Below, piece after piece: positions 1 through 6,962 of a DNA stretch of 7,793 nt. A model generated the notes under the pieces. The model was not told the DNA's origin, did no database searches, and saw nothing but the letters and a program-made list of their open reading frames with translations. Made by a program: the position numbers and the translations under genes. The DNA is from JBEIFW01 sp040382215 (GTDB lineage Bacteria; Actinomycetota; Acidimicrobiia; Acidimicrobiales; Ilumatobacteraceae): the NCBI GenBank assembly GCA_040382215.1, contig JBEIFW010000160.1:1-7793 (forward strand), written 5' to 3'. How positions within the stretch are numbered: position 1 is the stretch's first letter; every line of letters begins with the position of its first letter.

Positions 1-1
1 G

Positions 2-838
2 TCGCGCGCGGCGGCGGCAAGCGAGGCCGAGGTGATCGTGTTCTGCGGCGTCCACTTCATGGCCGAGACCGCGAAGATCCTCTCACCGGACAAGACCGTG
101 CTCATCCCCGATGCCAACGCCGGGTGCTCGCTGTCGGACACGATCACCGCCGAGCAACTGCGGGACTGGAAGGCCGAGCACCCCGGCGCCGTCGTGGTCT
201 CGTACGTGAACACCTCCGCCGCCGTGAAGGCCGAAACCGACATCTGCTGCACCTCGTCCAACGCCGTCGACGTCGTGCGCTCGATCCCCGAGGGCACCGA
301 GATCCTGTTCTGCCCCGATCAGTTCCTCGGCGCCCACGTCCAGCGGATCACCGGCCGCAAGGGGATGCACGTCTGGCTCGGTGAGTGCCACGTCCACGCC
401 GGGATCAACGGTGACGAGCTCAAGGCGCGGGTTGCCGAACGCCCCCGAGCCGAGCTGTTCGTCCACCCCGAGTGCGGGTGCGCCACCTCGGCGCTGTACC
501 TCGCCTCGTCCGGCGTGGTGCCCAAGGAGCGCACCAAGATCCTGTCGACCGGAGGGATGGTCGACGCCGCGAAGGCGACCACGGCCACCGAGGTGCTCGT
601 CGCCACCGAGACCGGCATGATCCATCAGCTCCGCCAGGCCAACCCGAAGGTGCGGTTCATCCCGGTGAACGAGCGGGCCGTGTGCCAGTACATGAAGATG
701 ATCACCCCCGAGAAGCTGCTGCGCTGCTTGCGGGACGGCCACGATGTGGTCGACGTACCCGTCGACGTCGCCGCTCGGGCCCGGGCCGCGGTGGAGCGGA
801 TGGTCGCCATCGGCAACCCCTCGCCGTTCGGGGAATGA
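2..838 (+). CDS. nadA: Quinolinate synthase NadA, 3' part (5' end cut by window edge)
   Basis: NadA is a cytoplasmic [4Fe-4S] enzyme that condenses iminoaspartate from NadB with dihydroxyacetone phosphate to give quinolinate. The frame is open from base 2, and the first visible residues (SRAAAASEAEV, then VIVFCGVHFMAETAKIL) are internal NadA sequence, so the N-terminus lies left of the window. The GTG at 32 is an internal valine codon, not a start. All three expected cluster cysteines are present: in AGCSLSD (codon 125-127), in HPECGC (473-475) and in AVCQYMKM (683-685). Other family signatures are YVNTSAAVKA, CTSSNAV and the STGGM segment. The sequence resembles the long Bacillus/mycobacterial type rather than the E. 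coli type. The stop at 836-838 overlaps or abuts nadB, which fits an operon. About 278 residues are visible, and the missing part should be roughly 70-90 residues. The identity is secure. Confidence 0.97.
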   Translation, partial: SRAAAASEAEVIVFCGVHFMAETAKILSPDKTVLIPDANAGCSLSDTITAEQLRDWKAEHPGAVVVSYVNTSAAVKAETDICCTSSNAVDVVRSIPEGTEILFCPDQFLGAHVQRITGRKGMHVWLGECHVHAGINGDELKARVAERPRAELFVHPECGCATSALYLASSGVVPKERTKILSTGGMVDAAKATTATEVLVATETGMIHQLRQANPKVRFIPVNERAVCQYMKMITPEKLLRCLRDGHDVVDVPVDVAARARAAVERMVAIGNPSPFGE

Positions 839-840
839 GC

Positions 841-2496
841 ATGGACAGCGCTCGGATCGTCCAACGCCTCGCCCACCCCGATCCGCGCTGGGAACGCCGG
901 GTCGACGTCGTCGTCGTCGGCTCCGGGGCGGCCGGGCTGACGGCGGCCCTGCACGCTGCGGCCGGCAACCGGGTGCTCGTCGTCACCAAGGGCCGGCTCG
1001 ACCAGGGCTCGACGTCGTGGGCCCAGGGCGGTCTCGCCGCAGTGCTGTCGCCCGGCGACTCGGCCGAGGCCCACGTGCACGACACCCTGGTCGCCGGGGC
1101 CGGCCTGTGCGACGAGGCGGCCGTGCGGCTGCTCGTGGCCGAGGCCCCTGCGGCGATCGGTTCGCTGCAGCGCCTCGGTGCACACTTCGACACCGACGCC
1201 ACCGGCGGGCTCGCCCTCACCCTCGAAGGCGGGCACAGCGAGCGGCGCATCGTCCACGCCGGCGGCGACGCCTCGGGCGCGGAGGTGGTGCGCACCCTCG
1301 AGGATGCCGTGCGTTCCCACGGTCGCATCGAGGTGCTCGAACACGCCTTCGTGCTCGACGTGGTGCTCGACGCCGGACGGGTCGCCGGCCTGGTGGTGGC
1401 CGTGCTCGGCGACGACGGCGCCGTGCGATCGGTCGGGGTGATCGGTGCGGGTGCCGTCGTGCTGGCTTCGGGCGGGTTCGGTCAGGTGTACGCCTCGACG
1501 TCGAACCCGCCGGTGGTCACCGGCGACGGGCTCGCGATGGCGTTGCGGGCCGGCGCGGTCGTCCGTGATCTCGAGTTCGTGCAGTTCCACCCGACGGTGC
1601 TGTGGCAGCCGGCCGGCGAGCCAGGAGCCCGCCTGCTCGTGTCCGAGGCAGTCCGCGGTGAAGGCGCCGTCCTGATCGACGCGTCCGGCGCCCGGGTCAT
1701 GGCCGGTGTGCACCCGCGTGCCGACCTCGCCCCTCGCGACGTCGTCGCCACTGCGATGGCCCGCCGCATGGCCGAGGCCCCCGGCGGCGTCGACGACCAT
1801 CTCTGGCTCGACGGCACCGCGCTCGGCGCAGCCCAGTGGGAGCGCCGGTTCCCGACGATCCTCGCCGGTTGCCGCGCCGCAGGGATCGACCCGGTGCGCG
1901 AGCCGGTGCCGGTCGCGCCCGCGGCCCACTACGCCTGCGGTGGGGTGGTCACCGACCTCGACGGGGCCACGTCGCTGCCCGGGCTGTACGCCGCGGGGGA
2001 GGTGGCCTGCACCGGGCTCCACGGCGCAAACCGGTTGGCCTCCAACAGCGTCCCCGAGGCGCTCGTGTTCGGCGAGCGGATCGGTCGGGCGTTGGCGGCC
2101 GGGGTCGCCCGACCCGTGCGGGCCCCGGTCGTGCGCGCCCACGACGCCGGTCTGCCCGACCCGGACCGGCGGGCCGAGCAGGGCGCGGCGATGTCGCGCT
2201 GGGTCGGGGTGCTGCGCGAAGCCGACGGCTTGCGCCGGGCGGCGGCGACGCTCGCATCGATCGGCGCCGGGAGCGCCGGAACCCCGGGCCGGGCTGCGTA
2301 CGAGCTCGCCAACCTGCACGCCATCGCAACGGCGATCGTGGTCGCCGCGACCGCCCGCACCGAGAGCCGGGGCGGGCACCGGCGCCGGGACCACCCGCAC
2401 GAGGACCCGGCCTGGCGCCGCCACCTGTCGTTGCAGGTGGTCGACGGATCGGTGTCGTTCGTGTCGGCCGACCGCAAGGAGTTCGCATGGGCCTGA
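841..2496 (+). CDS. nadB: L-aspartate oxidase NadB
   Basis: This FAD-dependent cytoplasmic enzyme oxidises L-aspartate to iminoaspartate, the substrate of NadA. The 551-residue product has the usual length for the family. Visible motifs are the dinucleotide-binding loop VVVGSGAAGL (residues 24-33), the TKGRLDQGSTSWAQGG segment (49-64), HAGGDASG (139-146), EFVQFHPT (245-252), SEAVRGEGA (268-276), APRD with its active-site-type Arg (297-300), HYACGGV (363-369), and AAGEVACTGLHGANRLASNS (384-403). The C-terminal helical domain ends with RTESRGGHRRRDHP (506-519), typical of NadB rather than succinate dehydrogenase flavoprotein. Two starts compete. ATG 835 forms an ATGA overlap with the nadA stop, while ATG 841 sits 6 nt after a GGGGA Shine-Dalgarno-like run (830-834). 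I prefer 841; the difference is two residues. The gene ends 10 nt inside nadC, which fits translational coupling. Confidence 0.97.
   Translation: MDSARIVQRLAHPDPRWERRVDVVVVGSGAAGLTAALHAAAGNRVLVVTKGRLDQGSTSWAQGGLAAVLSPGDSAEAHVHDTLVAGAGLCDEAAVRLLVAEAPAAIGSLQRLGAHFDTDATGGLALTLEGGHSERRIVHAGGDASGAEVVRTLEDAVRSHGRIEVLEHAFVLDVVLDAGRVAGLVVAVLGDDGAVRSVGVIGAGAVVLASGGFGQVYASTSNPPVVTGDGLAMALRAGAVVRDLEFVQFHPTVLWQPAGEPGARLLVSEAVRGEGAVLIDASGARVMAGVHPRADLAPRDVVATAMARRMAEAPGGVDDHLWLDGTALGAAQWERRFPTILAGCRAAGIDPVREPVPVAPAAHYACGGVVTDLDGATSLPGLYAAGEVACTGLHGANRLASNSVPEALVFGERIGRALAAGVARPVRAPVVRAHDAGLPDPDRRAEQGAAMSRWVGVLREADGLRRAAATLASIGAGSAGTPGRAAYELANLHAIATAIVVAATARTESRGGHRRRDHPHEDPAWRRHLSLQVVDGSVSFVSADRKEFAWA
2476..2481 (+). 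promoter_or_regulatory. Shine-Dalgarno of nadC inside nadB
   Basis: AAGGAG lies 5 nt before the ATG at 2487, within the last codons of nadB. It is the strongest ribosome-binding site in the window. It fixes the nadC start and means nadC is translated from the nadB message. Confidence 0.8.
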
Positions 2497-3380
2497 GCGC
2501 CGCCACCACCGCAGCGCTGCGCAACGGCGGCCTCGACCCCGACGCGATCGAGGCGATCGCCCGGGCCGCCGTCGCCGAAGACCTCGACGGTGGCCTCGAC
2601 GTCACCACCGTCGCCACCGTGCCCGCAGGGCATCACAGCCGCGGCGCGTTCGTGCCCCGGCGCCCCGGGGTGGTCGCCGGGCTCCCGGTGGCGGCCGCCG
2701 TGCTCGAGGTCGTCGTCGGCGACGGCCTGCGCCTCGAGCGGCCCGTGGCCGACGGGGCCCTGGTCGCCGCCGGCGCCGAGGTGCTCGTTGCGCATGCACC
2801 GACCGCGGCGATGCTCACCGCCGAGCGCACGGCGCTCAACCTGCTGGGACGCCTCTCGGGTATTGCCACAGCGACGCGTGCCTGGGTGGACGCCGTCGCC
2901 GGTACCGGTGCGGCGATCCGCGACACCCGCAAGACGACGCCGGGCCTGCGGGCGCTCGAGAAGTACGCGGTGCGCTGCGGCGGCGGCGTGAACCATCGCA
3001 TGTCGCTGTCGGACGCAGCGCTCGTGAAGGACAACCACGTCGTGGCCGCAGGTGGGGTGGGTGCAGCGTTCCGGGCGGTGCGGGGCCGGTTCCCAGGGAT
3101 CCCGCTCGAGATCGAGTGCGACACCGTCGAGCAGGTCGCCGAGGCGATCGCCGAAGGGGCCGACCTCGTCCTGCTCGACAACATGTCGCTCGACGACACC
3201 CGGCGCGCCGTCGAACTCGCACGGGCCCATGGCGGGGTGCGGCTCGAAGCCTCCGGCGGGCTCACGCTCGCCACCGCTCGGGCGGTGGCCGAGACCGGCG
3301 TTGACTTCCTCGCCGTCGGAGCCCTCACCCATTCCTCGCCCGTGCTCGACATCGGCCTCGACGTCGCTGCGGCGCGCTGA
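2487..3380 (+). CDS. nadC: Nicotinate-nucleotide pyrophosphorylase (carboxylating) NadC
   Basis: NadC, also called quinolinate phosphoribosyltransferase, combines quinolinate and PRPP, with decarboxylation, to give nicotinate mononucleotide, CO2 and pyrophosphate. This is the last step of the de novo quinolinate route to NAD. The product is 297 residues, normal for the family. Visible signatures are the N-terminal AEDLDGGLDVTTVATVPAG (30-48), ERTALNLLGRLSGIAT (113-128), DTRKTTPGLRALEKYA (146-161), CGGGVNHRMSLSDAALVKDNH (164-184, substrate and PRPP contacts around H170, R171 and K181), EIECDT (208-213), LLDNMS (229-234) and LEASGG (253-258). The ATG at 2487 is chosen because AAGGAG precedes it by 5 nt and the product then begins just before the usual first helix. 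It overlaps nadB by 10 nt. With nadA and nadB it completes the pathway. No regulator such as NrtR or NiaR is visible here. Confidence 0.97.
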   Translation: MGLSAATTAALRNGGLDPDAIEAIARAAVAEDLDGGLDVTTVATVPAGHHSRGAFVPRRPGVVAGLPVAAAVLEVVVGDGLRLERPVADGALVAAGAEVLVAHAPTAAMLTAERTALNLLGRLSGIATATRAWVDAVAGTGAAIRDTRKTTPGLRALEKYAVRCGGGVNHRMSLSDAALVKDNHVVAAGGVGAAFRAVRGRFPGIPLEIECDTVEQVAEAIAEGADLVLLDNMSLDDTRRAVELARAHGGVRLEASGGLTLATARAVAETGVDFLAVGALTHSSPVLDIGLDVAAAR

Positions 3381-3410
3381 ACCGGCCGAGGCGGGCCGCA
3401 GGTCACCCCC

Positions 3411-3416
3411 TAGGCT
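3411..3416 (+). promoter_or_regulatory. Possible -10 box (TAGGCT) for a near-leaderless transcript
   Basis: In the 45-nt gap after nadC, TAGGCT matches the actinobacterial TANNNT -10 form and ends 9 nt before the ATG at 3426. The downstream gene has no Shine-Dalgarno, as expected if transcription starts at or a few bases before the ATG. No recognisable -35 element lies 16-18 nt upstream, and the spacing is 2-3 nt longer than ideal for a true leaderless start. This is suggestive only. Confidence 0.35.
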
Positions 3417-3425
3417 TGACCGGCC

Positions 3426-4829
3426 ATGCCCACCGCCCCTGTCGTCGTCGCCGTCGCACCCGGATCGCCCGCGGCGCGCGCCGGGGTCCTGGTCGGCGAC
3501 GAGATCGTGTCGGTGGCCGGGGAGGTCCCCCGGGACGTCATCGAGTGGCGGTGGCTGGTCGACGACGCCGACGTCGAGCTCGAGGTGCGCCGTGGGGGCG
3601 TCGAACGAACGGTCGCCGTGGCGAAGCGGGCCGGTGAGCCGCTCGGCGCCGAGGTGTCCTCGGCGGTGTTCGACCGGGTGCGCACCTGCGACAACCACTG
3701 CGCGTTCTGCTTCATCCATCAGCTCCCGCCCGGGATGCGTCACAGTCTTTACCTGAAAGATGACGACTACCGGTTGTCGTTCCTCTACGGGAACTTCACG
3801 ACGCTCACCCGATTCACCGAGGCCGACTTCGAGCGGGTGCTGCTCGAAGGGTTGAGCCCGCTGCACGTGTCGATCCACGCGACCGATCCCGAGGTGCGCT
3901 CGCAGCTGCTGCGCAACCGTCGGGGCGGGCCGAGCCTGCGGTGGCTCAAGGCGTTGCTCGACGCCGGGATCACCGTGCGGGGCCAGATCGTGGTGTGCCC
4001 CGGTGTGAACGACGGGGCGGTCCTCGACGACACCCTGTGCGGGATCCTCGACGAATACCCGGCGCTCGACGCGCTCGCGGTCGTGCCGCTCGGGGTGTCG
4101 CGCCACAACCACGAGCCCGAGATGCGACCGCACACCGTCGACGAGGCCGTCGCCGTGGTGGAGCTCGTCGAGTCCTGGCAGGAGACCTACCTGCACCTGC
4201 TCGGCCGGCGGCTCGTGCACGCCGCCGACGAGTACTACCTCCTCGCCGGCCGGCCGTTCCCGCCGGCGGAGCACTACGAGGGGTTCTCGATGCACGAGGA
4301 CGGCATCGGCATGGCCCGCACCTTCGAGCGAGAGCTCCTCGGCCAGGCCGAATCGCCAACCGGCACCCAGTCGGGGTTCTTCGCCTGGGTCGACGGGGCG
4401 CCTGCCACCGGCTACCGCGCGCCGCGCACCGGATCGGTCGACCCGGCGCGCCCGACCACCCGGCTCGCCGCCGACGGCGCAGCGATGGTGCGGCTGCGGC
4501 CCCGTCGCAGTGCGCCCGTGGCCGTGCTCACCGGTACGTACGGCGCAGCCGTGCTGCGCCCGCTGCTCGACGCGATCGGACGCGACGACGTGCGGGTGCT
4601 CACCGTCGAGAACACGTTCTTCGGTGGCAACACCGGGGTCACCGGGCTGCTGACCGGCACCGACCTTGCCCGCGTACTGGCGCTGGAGCCGGACGGCCAC
4701 CGGTACCTGCTGCCCGACGTCTGCCTGTCCGAGGGTCGGTTCCTCGACGGCACCACTCCCGACGACCTGCCCCGGCCGGTCGAGATCGTCCCGACCGACG
4801 GGATCGCCCTACGAGAGGCCTTGCGATGA
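3426..4829 (+). CDS. DUF512 family protein: PDZ-like + radical SAM + DUF512
   Basis: The product is 467 residues with three parts. Residues about 5-70 form a PDZ-like domain (VVAVAPGSPAARAGVLVGDEIVSVAG). Residues about 80-300 form a radical-SAM-type barrel with the cluster motif C88-x3-C92-x2-C95 in TCDNHCAFCFIHQLPPGMR, followed by LKDDDYRLSFLYGNFTTLT and LHVSIHATDPEVR. Residues about 363-445 form the DUF512 domain with VLTGTYGAAVL, VENTFFGGNTGVTGLLTG and FLDGTTPDDL. A proline- and alanine-rich linker of about 50 residues separates the last two. The three cysteines should bind a [4Fe-4S] cluster that cleaves S-adenosylmethionine. The substrate and reaction are unknown for the family. There is no signal peptide. 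The gene is 45 nt after nadC and overlaps der by four bases (ATGA 4826-4829). From memory, a DUF512 gene also precedes der in many clostridia, which suggests a link to ribosome or GTPase biology rather than to NAD. The start is the only ATG before the PDZ part. Confidence 0.9.
   Translation: MPTAPVVVAVAPGSPAARAGVLVGDEIVSVAGEVPRDVIEWRWLVDDADVELEVRRGGVERTVAVAKRAGEPLGAEVSSAVFDRVRTCDNHCAFCFIHQLPPGMRHSLYLKDDDYRLSFLYGNFTTLTRFTEADFERVLLEGLSPLHVSIHATDPEVRSQLLRNRRGGPSLRWLKALLDAGITVRGQIVVCPGVNDGAVLDDTLCGILDEYPALDALAVVPLGVSRHNHEPEMRPHTVDEAVAVVELVESWQETYLHLLGRRLVHAADEYYLLAGRPFPPAEHYEGFSMHEDGIGMARTFERELLGQAESPTGTQSGFFAWVDGAPATGYRAPRTGSVDPARPTTRLAADGAAMVRLRPRRSAPVAVLTGTYGAAVLRPLLDAIGRDDVRVLTVENTFFGGNTGVTGLLTGTDLARVLALEPDGHRYLLPDVCLSEGRFLDGTTPDDLPRPVEIVPTDGIALREALR
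4813..4818 (+). promoter_or_regulatory. Shine-Dalgarno of der
   Basis: GAGAGG lies 7 nt before the ATG at 4826, inside the end of the DUF512 gene. Together with the ATGA overlap it fixes the der start and implies coupled translation. Confidence 0.65.
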
Positions 4830-6178
4830 CCGCCACCACTGGCACCCTGCCCACCGTCGTGATCGTCGGGCGGCCCAACGTGGGCAAGTCCACGTTCCTG
4901 AACCGCGTGCTGGGCAAGCAGATCGCGATCGTCGAGGACCGCCCCGGCGTCACGCGTGACCGAAAGGAGGTCGAGGCCGAATGGCTCGGGGTGCCGTTCC
5001 ATCTCGTCGACACCGGCGGCTGGCTGCCGGGTGGCTCGGACCTCGACGCCAAGGTGTCGCGCCAGGTGGAGCGAGCCGTCGAGCTCGCCGATCTCGTGGT
5101 GTTCCTCGTCGACGCGTCGGTCGGCATCACCGACGACGACGCGTCGGTGGCGGAGTGGTTGCGCCGCAGCGGCAAGCCGGTGCTACTGGTGGCGAACAAG
5201 GCCGACAACGACCGGCGCGAGCTCGACATGTGGGAGTTCGTGTCGCTGGGTCTCGGCGATCCGCACCCGATCTCGGCCCTGCATGGCCGGCGCACCGGGG
5301 ACCTGCTCGACGAGGTCATCGCCCGGATCCCGCACCCCGAGCCCGAGCACGGCGTGACCGAGGACGGCGATGCCGACGACGGGTTCGCACTCGACGGCCA
5401 GCCCGACGTAGCCGCAGTCGCCATCGTCGGGCGACCCAACGTCGGCAAGTCCACGTTGTTCAACCGGCTCATCGGCGAGGACCGCGCCGTCGTGCACGAC
5501 ATGCCCGGCACCACGCGCGACGCCATCGACACCGTTGTCGACACCCCCGAGGGCAAGGTGCGCTTCATCGACACCGCGGGAATGCGCCGCAAGGCCCGCA
5601 TCGAGGACGGCACGGAGTACTACTCCTTCGTCCGGGCGCTGCGGGCCGTCGACGACGCCGACGTGGCGCTGCTCGTCGTCGACGCGACGACCGGGGTCAC
5701 CGCGCAGGACCAGCGGCTCGCCGAACGCGTCGACGCCGCGGGTTGCCCGATCGTGGTGCTGCTCAACAAGTGGGAGTTGCTCGACGACGCCGACGAGCGC
5801 GCCGAACGCACCGCCGAGGTGGGCCGCAAGCTGCACTTCCTCGGTGATGCGCCGCTGCTGAAGATCTCGGCGCTCACGGGCAAGGGGGTCCACAAGCTGC
5901 TGCCGGTGCTCGCCGAAGCCGTCGAGCGATACCACCGGCGGGTGCCGACCAAGGACGTGAACACCGTGATCGCCGCCGCACAGCAGCAACAGCCGGCCCC
6001 GGCCGGGGCCCGCGTGCTCTACGCCCTGCAGGGCGCGACGGATCCGCCGACGTTCACATTGTTCGTGAACAAGGCCTTGCCGCCCACCTACCTGCGGTAC
6101 CTCGAGCGCCAGCTGCGCGAGCGCTTCGACCTCGGCGCCGTGCCGATCAAGCTGCGGGTGCGCAAGCGCAGCAGCTGA
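4826..6178 (+). CDS. der: Ribosome biogenesis GTPase Der (EngA)
   Basis: Der is an essential cytoplasmic GTPase with tandem G domains that acts in late 50S subunit maturation. The product is 450 residues, normal for a stand-alone Der; it is not fused to cytidylate kinase as in some actinobacteria. G domain 1 shows GRPNVGKST (15-23), GVTRDR (41-46), DTGG (62-65), NKAD (124-127) and SAL (150-152). An acidic linker (about 171-194, rich in E and D) follows. G domain 2 shows GRPNVGKST (202-210), PGTTRD (227-232), DTAGMRRK (249-256), NKWE (314-317) and SAL (338-340). The C-terminal KH-like domain (about 365-447) contains PPTFTLFVN and YLRYLERQLRE and ends in basic RVRKRSS. The G4 motif of domain 2 has Glu where Asp is usual. 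The gene overlaps the DUF512 gene by ATGA and is convergent with the exported-protein gene 19 nt downstream. No plsC or cmk neighbour is seen. Confidence 0.97.
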   Translation: MTATTGTLPTVVIVGRPNVGKSTFLNRVLGKQIAIVEDRPGVTRDRKEVEAEWLGVPFHLVDTGGWLPGGSDLDAKVSRQVERAVELADLVVFLVDASVGITDDDASVAEWLRRSGKPVLLVANKADNDRRELDMWEFVSLGLGDPHPISALHGRRTGDLLDEVIARIPHPEPEHGVTEDGDADDGFALDGQPDVAAVAIVGRPNVGKSTLFNRLIGEDRAVVHDMPGTTRDAIDTVVDTPEGKVRFIDTAGMRRKARIEDGTEYYSFVRALRAVDDADVALLVVDATTGVTAQDQRLAERVDAAGCPIVVLLNKWELLDDADERAERTAEVGRKLHFLGDAPLLKISALTGKGVHKLLPVLAEAVERYHRRVPTKDVNTVIAAAQQQQPAPAGARVLYALQGATDPPTFTLFVNKALPPTYLRYLERQLRERFDLGAVPIKLRVRKRSS

Positions 6179-6197
6179 CCGGCCACCGGGTTGTCGT

Positions 6198-6872
6198 TCA
6201 GCGGGAACGGAACGGGTCGATGGCGACGTCGTCGACGAACCAGGTCCCCTTCTGGGCCTCGAACACCACCGAGATGTCGTAGTCGTTGCTCAGGGACTTC
6301 CCGGTGTACTGCTTGAACTGGTCCTCGGTGATCCAGAAGTCCGTGGGGCCCGGCTTCCAGGTCAGGTAGTCCTTGCCGTCGAGCTGGTACGTCACGATGA
6401 AGTTGATCTTGTTGACCTTGTCGTTGAACAGGACGCGGCCCTTCAACACGGCGTTCCTGTCGGTGGTCCGGGCCATGAAGCGCATCTTCTGCTGGTTCGG
6501 CAGCATGCAGTGGTATCGCGACTGGGCCGCCGCGTTGGCCCCGGAGCCGTCGATCGCCGTCGTGAGCTTGAGCACCTTCGAGCCTCGCTTCATCGACGAG
6601 GAGTTGTCCGTTGCGATCGAGACGTCGCCCTTCTGAATCGTCCAGCTGCCGGTGGGCAGGGCGGTGACGGACTCGAAGTCTCCCTGGGAGATGAGGAAGT
6701 AGTCGGCGTAGTCGCCCCACTGCTTGTACATCCGGGTGGTGTCGTAGACCTGGCACGCCTTGGTCGGCTCCAGGGCCTGGGCGGTGGCCATGCCGGCGGA
6801 CAGCACCGTCGCCGCCGCAACCCCGATTCCGGCCCGCCGGGTCCACCGCCTTGGATTTCGATTCGCTTCCAT
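6198..6872 (-). CDS. Exported protein of unknown function, Tat-like signal peptide, probable beta-sandwich
   Basis: I do not recognise a named gene. The 224-residue product starts with a basic segment (MEANRNPRRWTRRAGIG), then a hydrophobic stretch (VAAATVLSAGMA), then an AQA signal peptidase I site (31-33). TRRAGIG resembles a twin-arginine motif, so Tat export is possible; Sec is the alternative. The mature part has exactly two cysteines (C40 and C122), which could form a disulfide. It ends in WFVDDVAIDPFRSR, an ending common in jelly-roll or lectin-like beta-sandwich domains. The order QWGDYADYFL, FES, SWTI, C, MRFMARTTDR, DDVAIDP recalls a group of secreted actinobacterial proteins that I know only as uncharacterised. 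No catalytic motif is evident. A stop codon (TGA at 6881-6879) lies in frame two codons upstream of the ATG, which fixes the start at 6872. There is no Shine-Dalgarno. The gene lies 90 nt downstream of the phosphatase gene on the same strand. Confidence 0.8.
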   Translation of the reverse strand: MEANRNPRRWTRRAGIGVAAATVLSAGMATAQALEPTKACQVYDTTRMYKQWGDYADYFLISQGDFESVTALPTGSWTIQKGDVSIATDNSSSMKRGSKVLKLTTAIDGSGANAAAQSRYHCMLPNQQKMRFMARTTDRNAVLKGRVLFNDKVNKINFIVTYQLDGKDYLTWKPGPTDFWITEDQFKQYTGKSLSNDYDISVVFEAQKGTWFVDDVAIDPFRSR

Positions 6873-6875
6873 GGC

Positions 6876-6905
6876 CGGTCAGGTCGGCCGCCGGCGCCGT
6901 GACCG
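6876..6905. repeat. Inverted repeat CGGTCA-N18-TGACCG upstream of the exported-protein gene
   Basis: CGGTCA (6876-6881) and TGACCG (6900-6905) are exact 6-base inverted copies with an 18-nt GC-rich spacer. They lie in the 90-nt gap between the two minus-strand genes, just before the ATG at 6872. The repeat could be an operator or a leader stem-loop. No TANNNT -10 box or Shine-Dalgarno was found in the gap. Six-base arms in GC-rich DNA can arise by chance. Confidence 0.25.
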
Positions 6906-6962
6906 AAGCGATCGGACGGGATGGTGACGGAACCCTGCCGAACCGATGAGATGCGCCTGGAT

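Noticed and set aside
472..840. Extended NadB start at GTG 472
   Set aside because: The added 123 residues read nadA in another frame and are arginine-rich. NadB homology begins only after ATG 835/841.
625..2424. A 599-codon minus-strand open frame opposite nadA and nadB
   Set aside because: Its composition is typical of a high-GC shadow frame, with no domain motif, and it spans the junction of two real genes.
3383..3398. Hairpin CGGCC-N6-GGCCG after nadC as a terminator
   Set aside because: The stem is only 5 bp and no T-run follows. Such pairings are frequent in GC-rich DNA.
1929..4700. A very long open frame (923 codons) on the minus strand opposite nadB, nadC and the DUF512 gene
   Set aside because: It is antisense to three well-recognised genes, and its translation is rich in R, G, H, E and D with no family motif. 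Such frames stay open by chance in high-GC DNA because the sense strand avoids the matching codons.
6176..6197. Terminator between convergent der and exported-protein genes
   Set aside because: The 19-nt gap offers only a 4-bp CCGG-CCA-CCGG pairing and no T-run on either strand.
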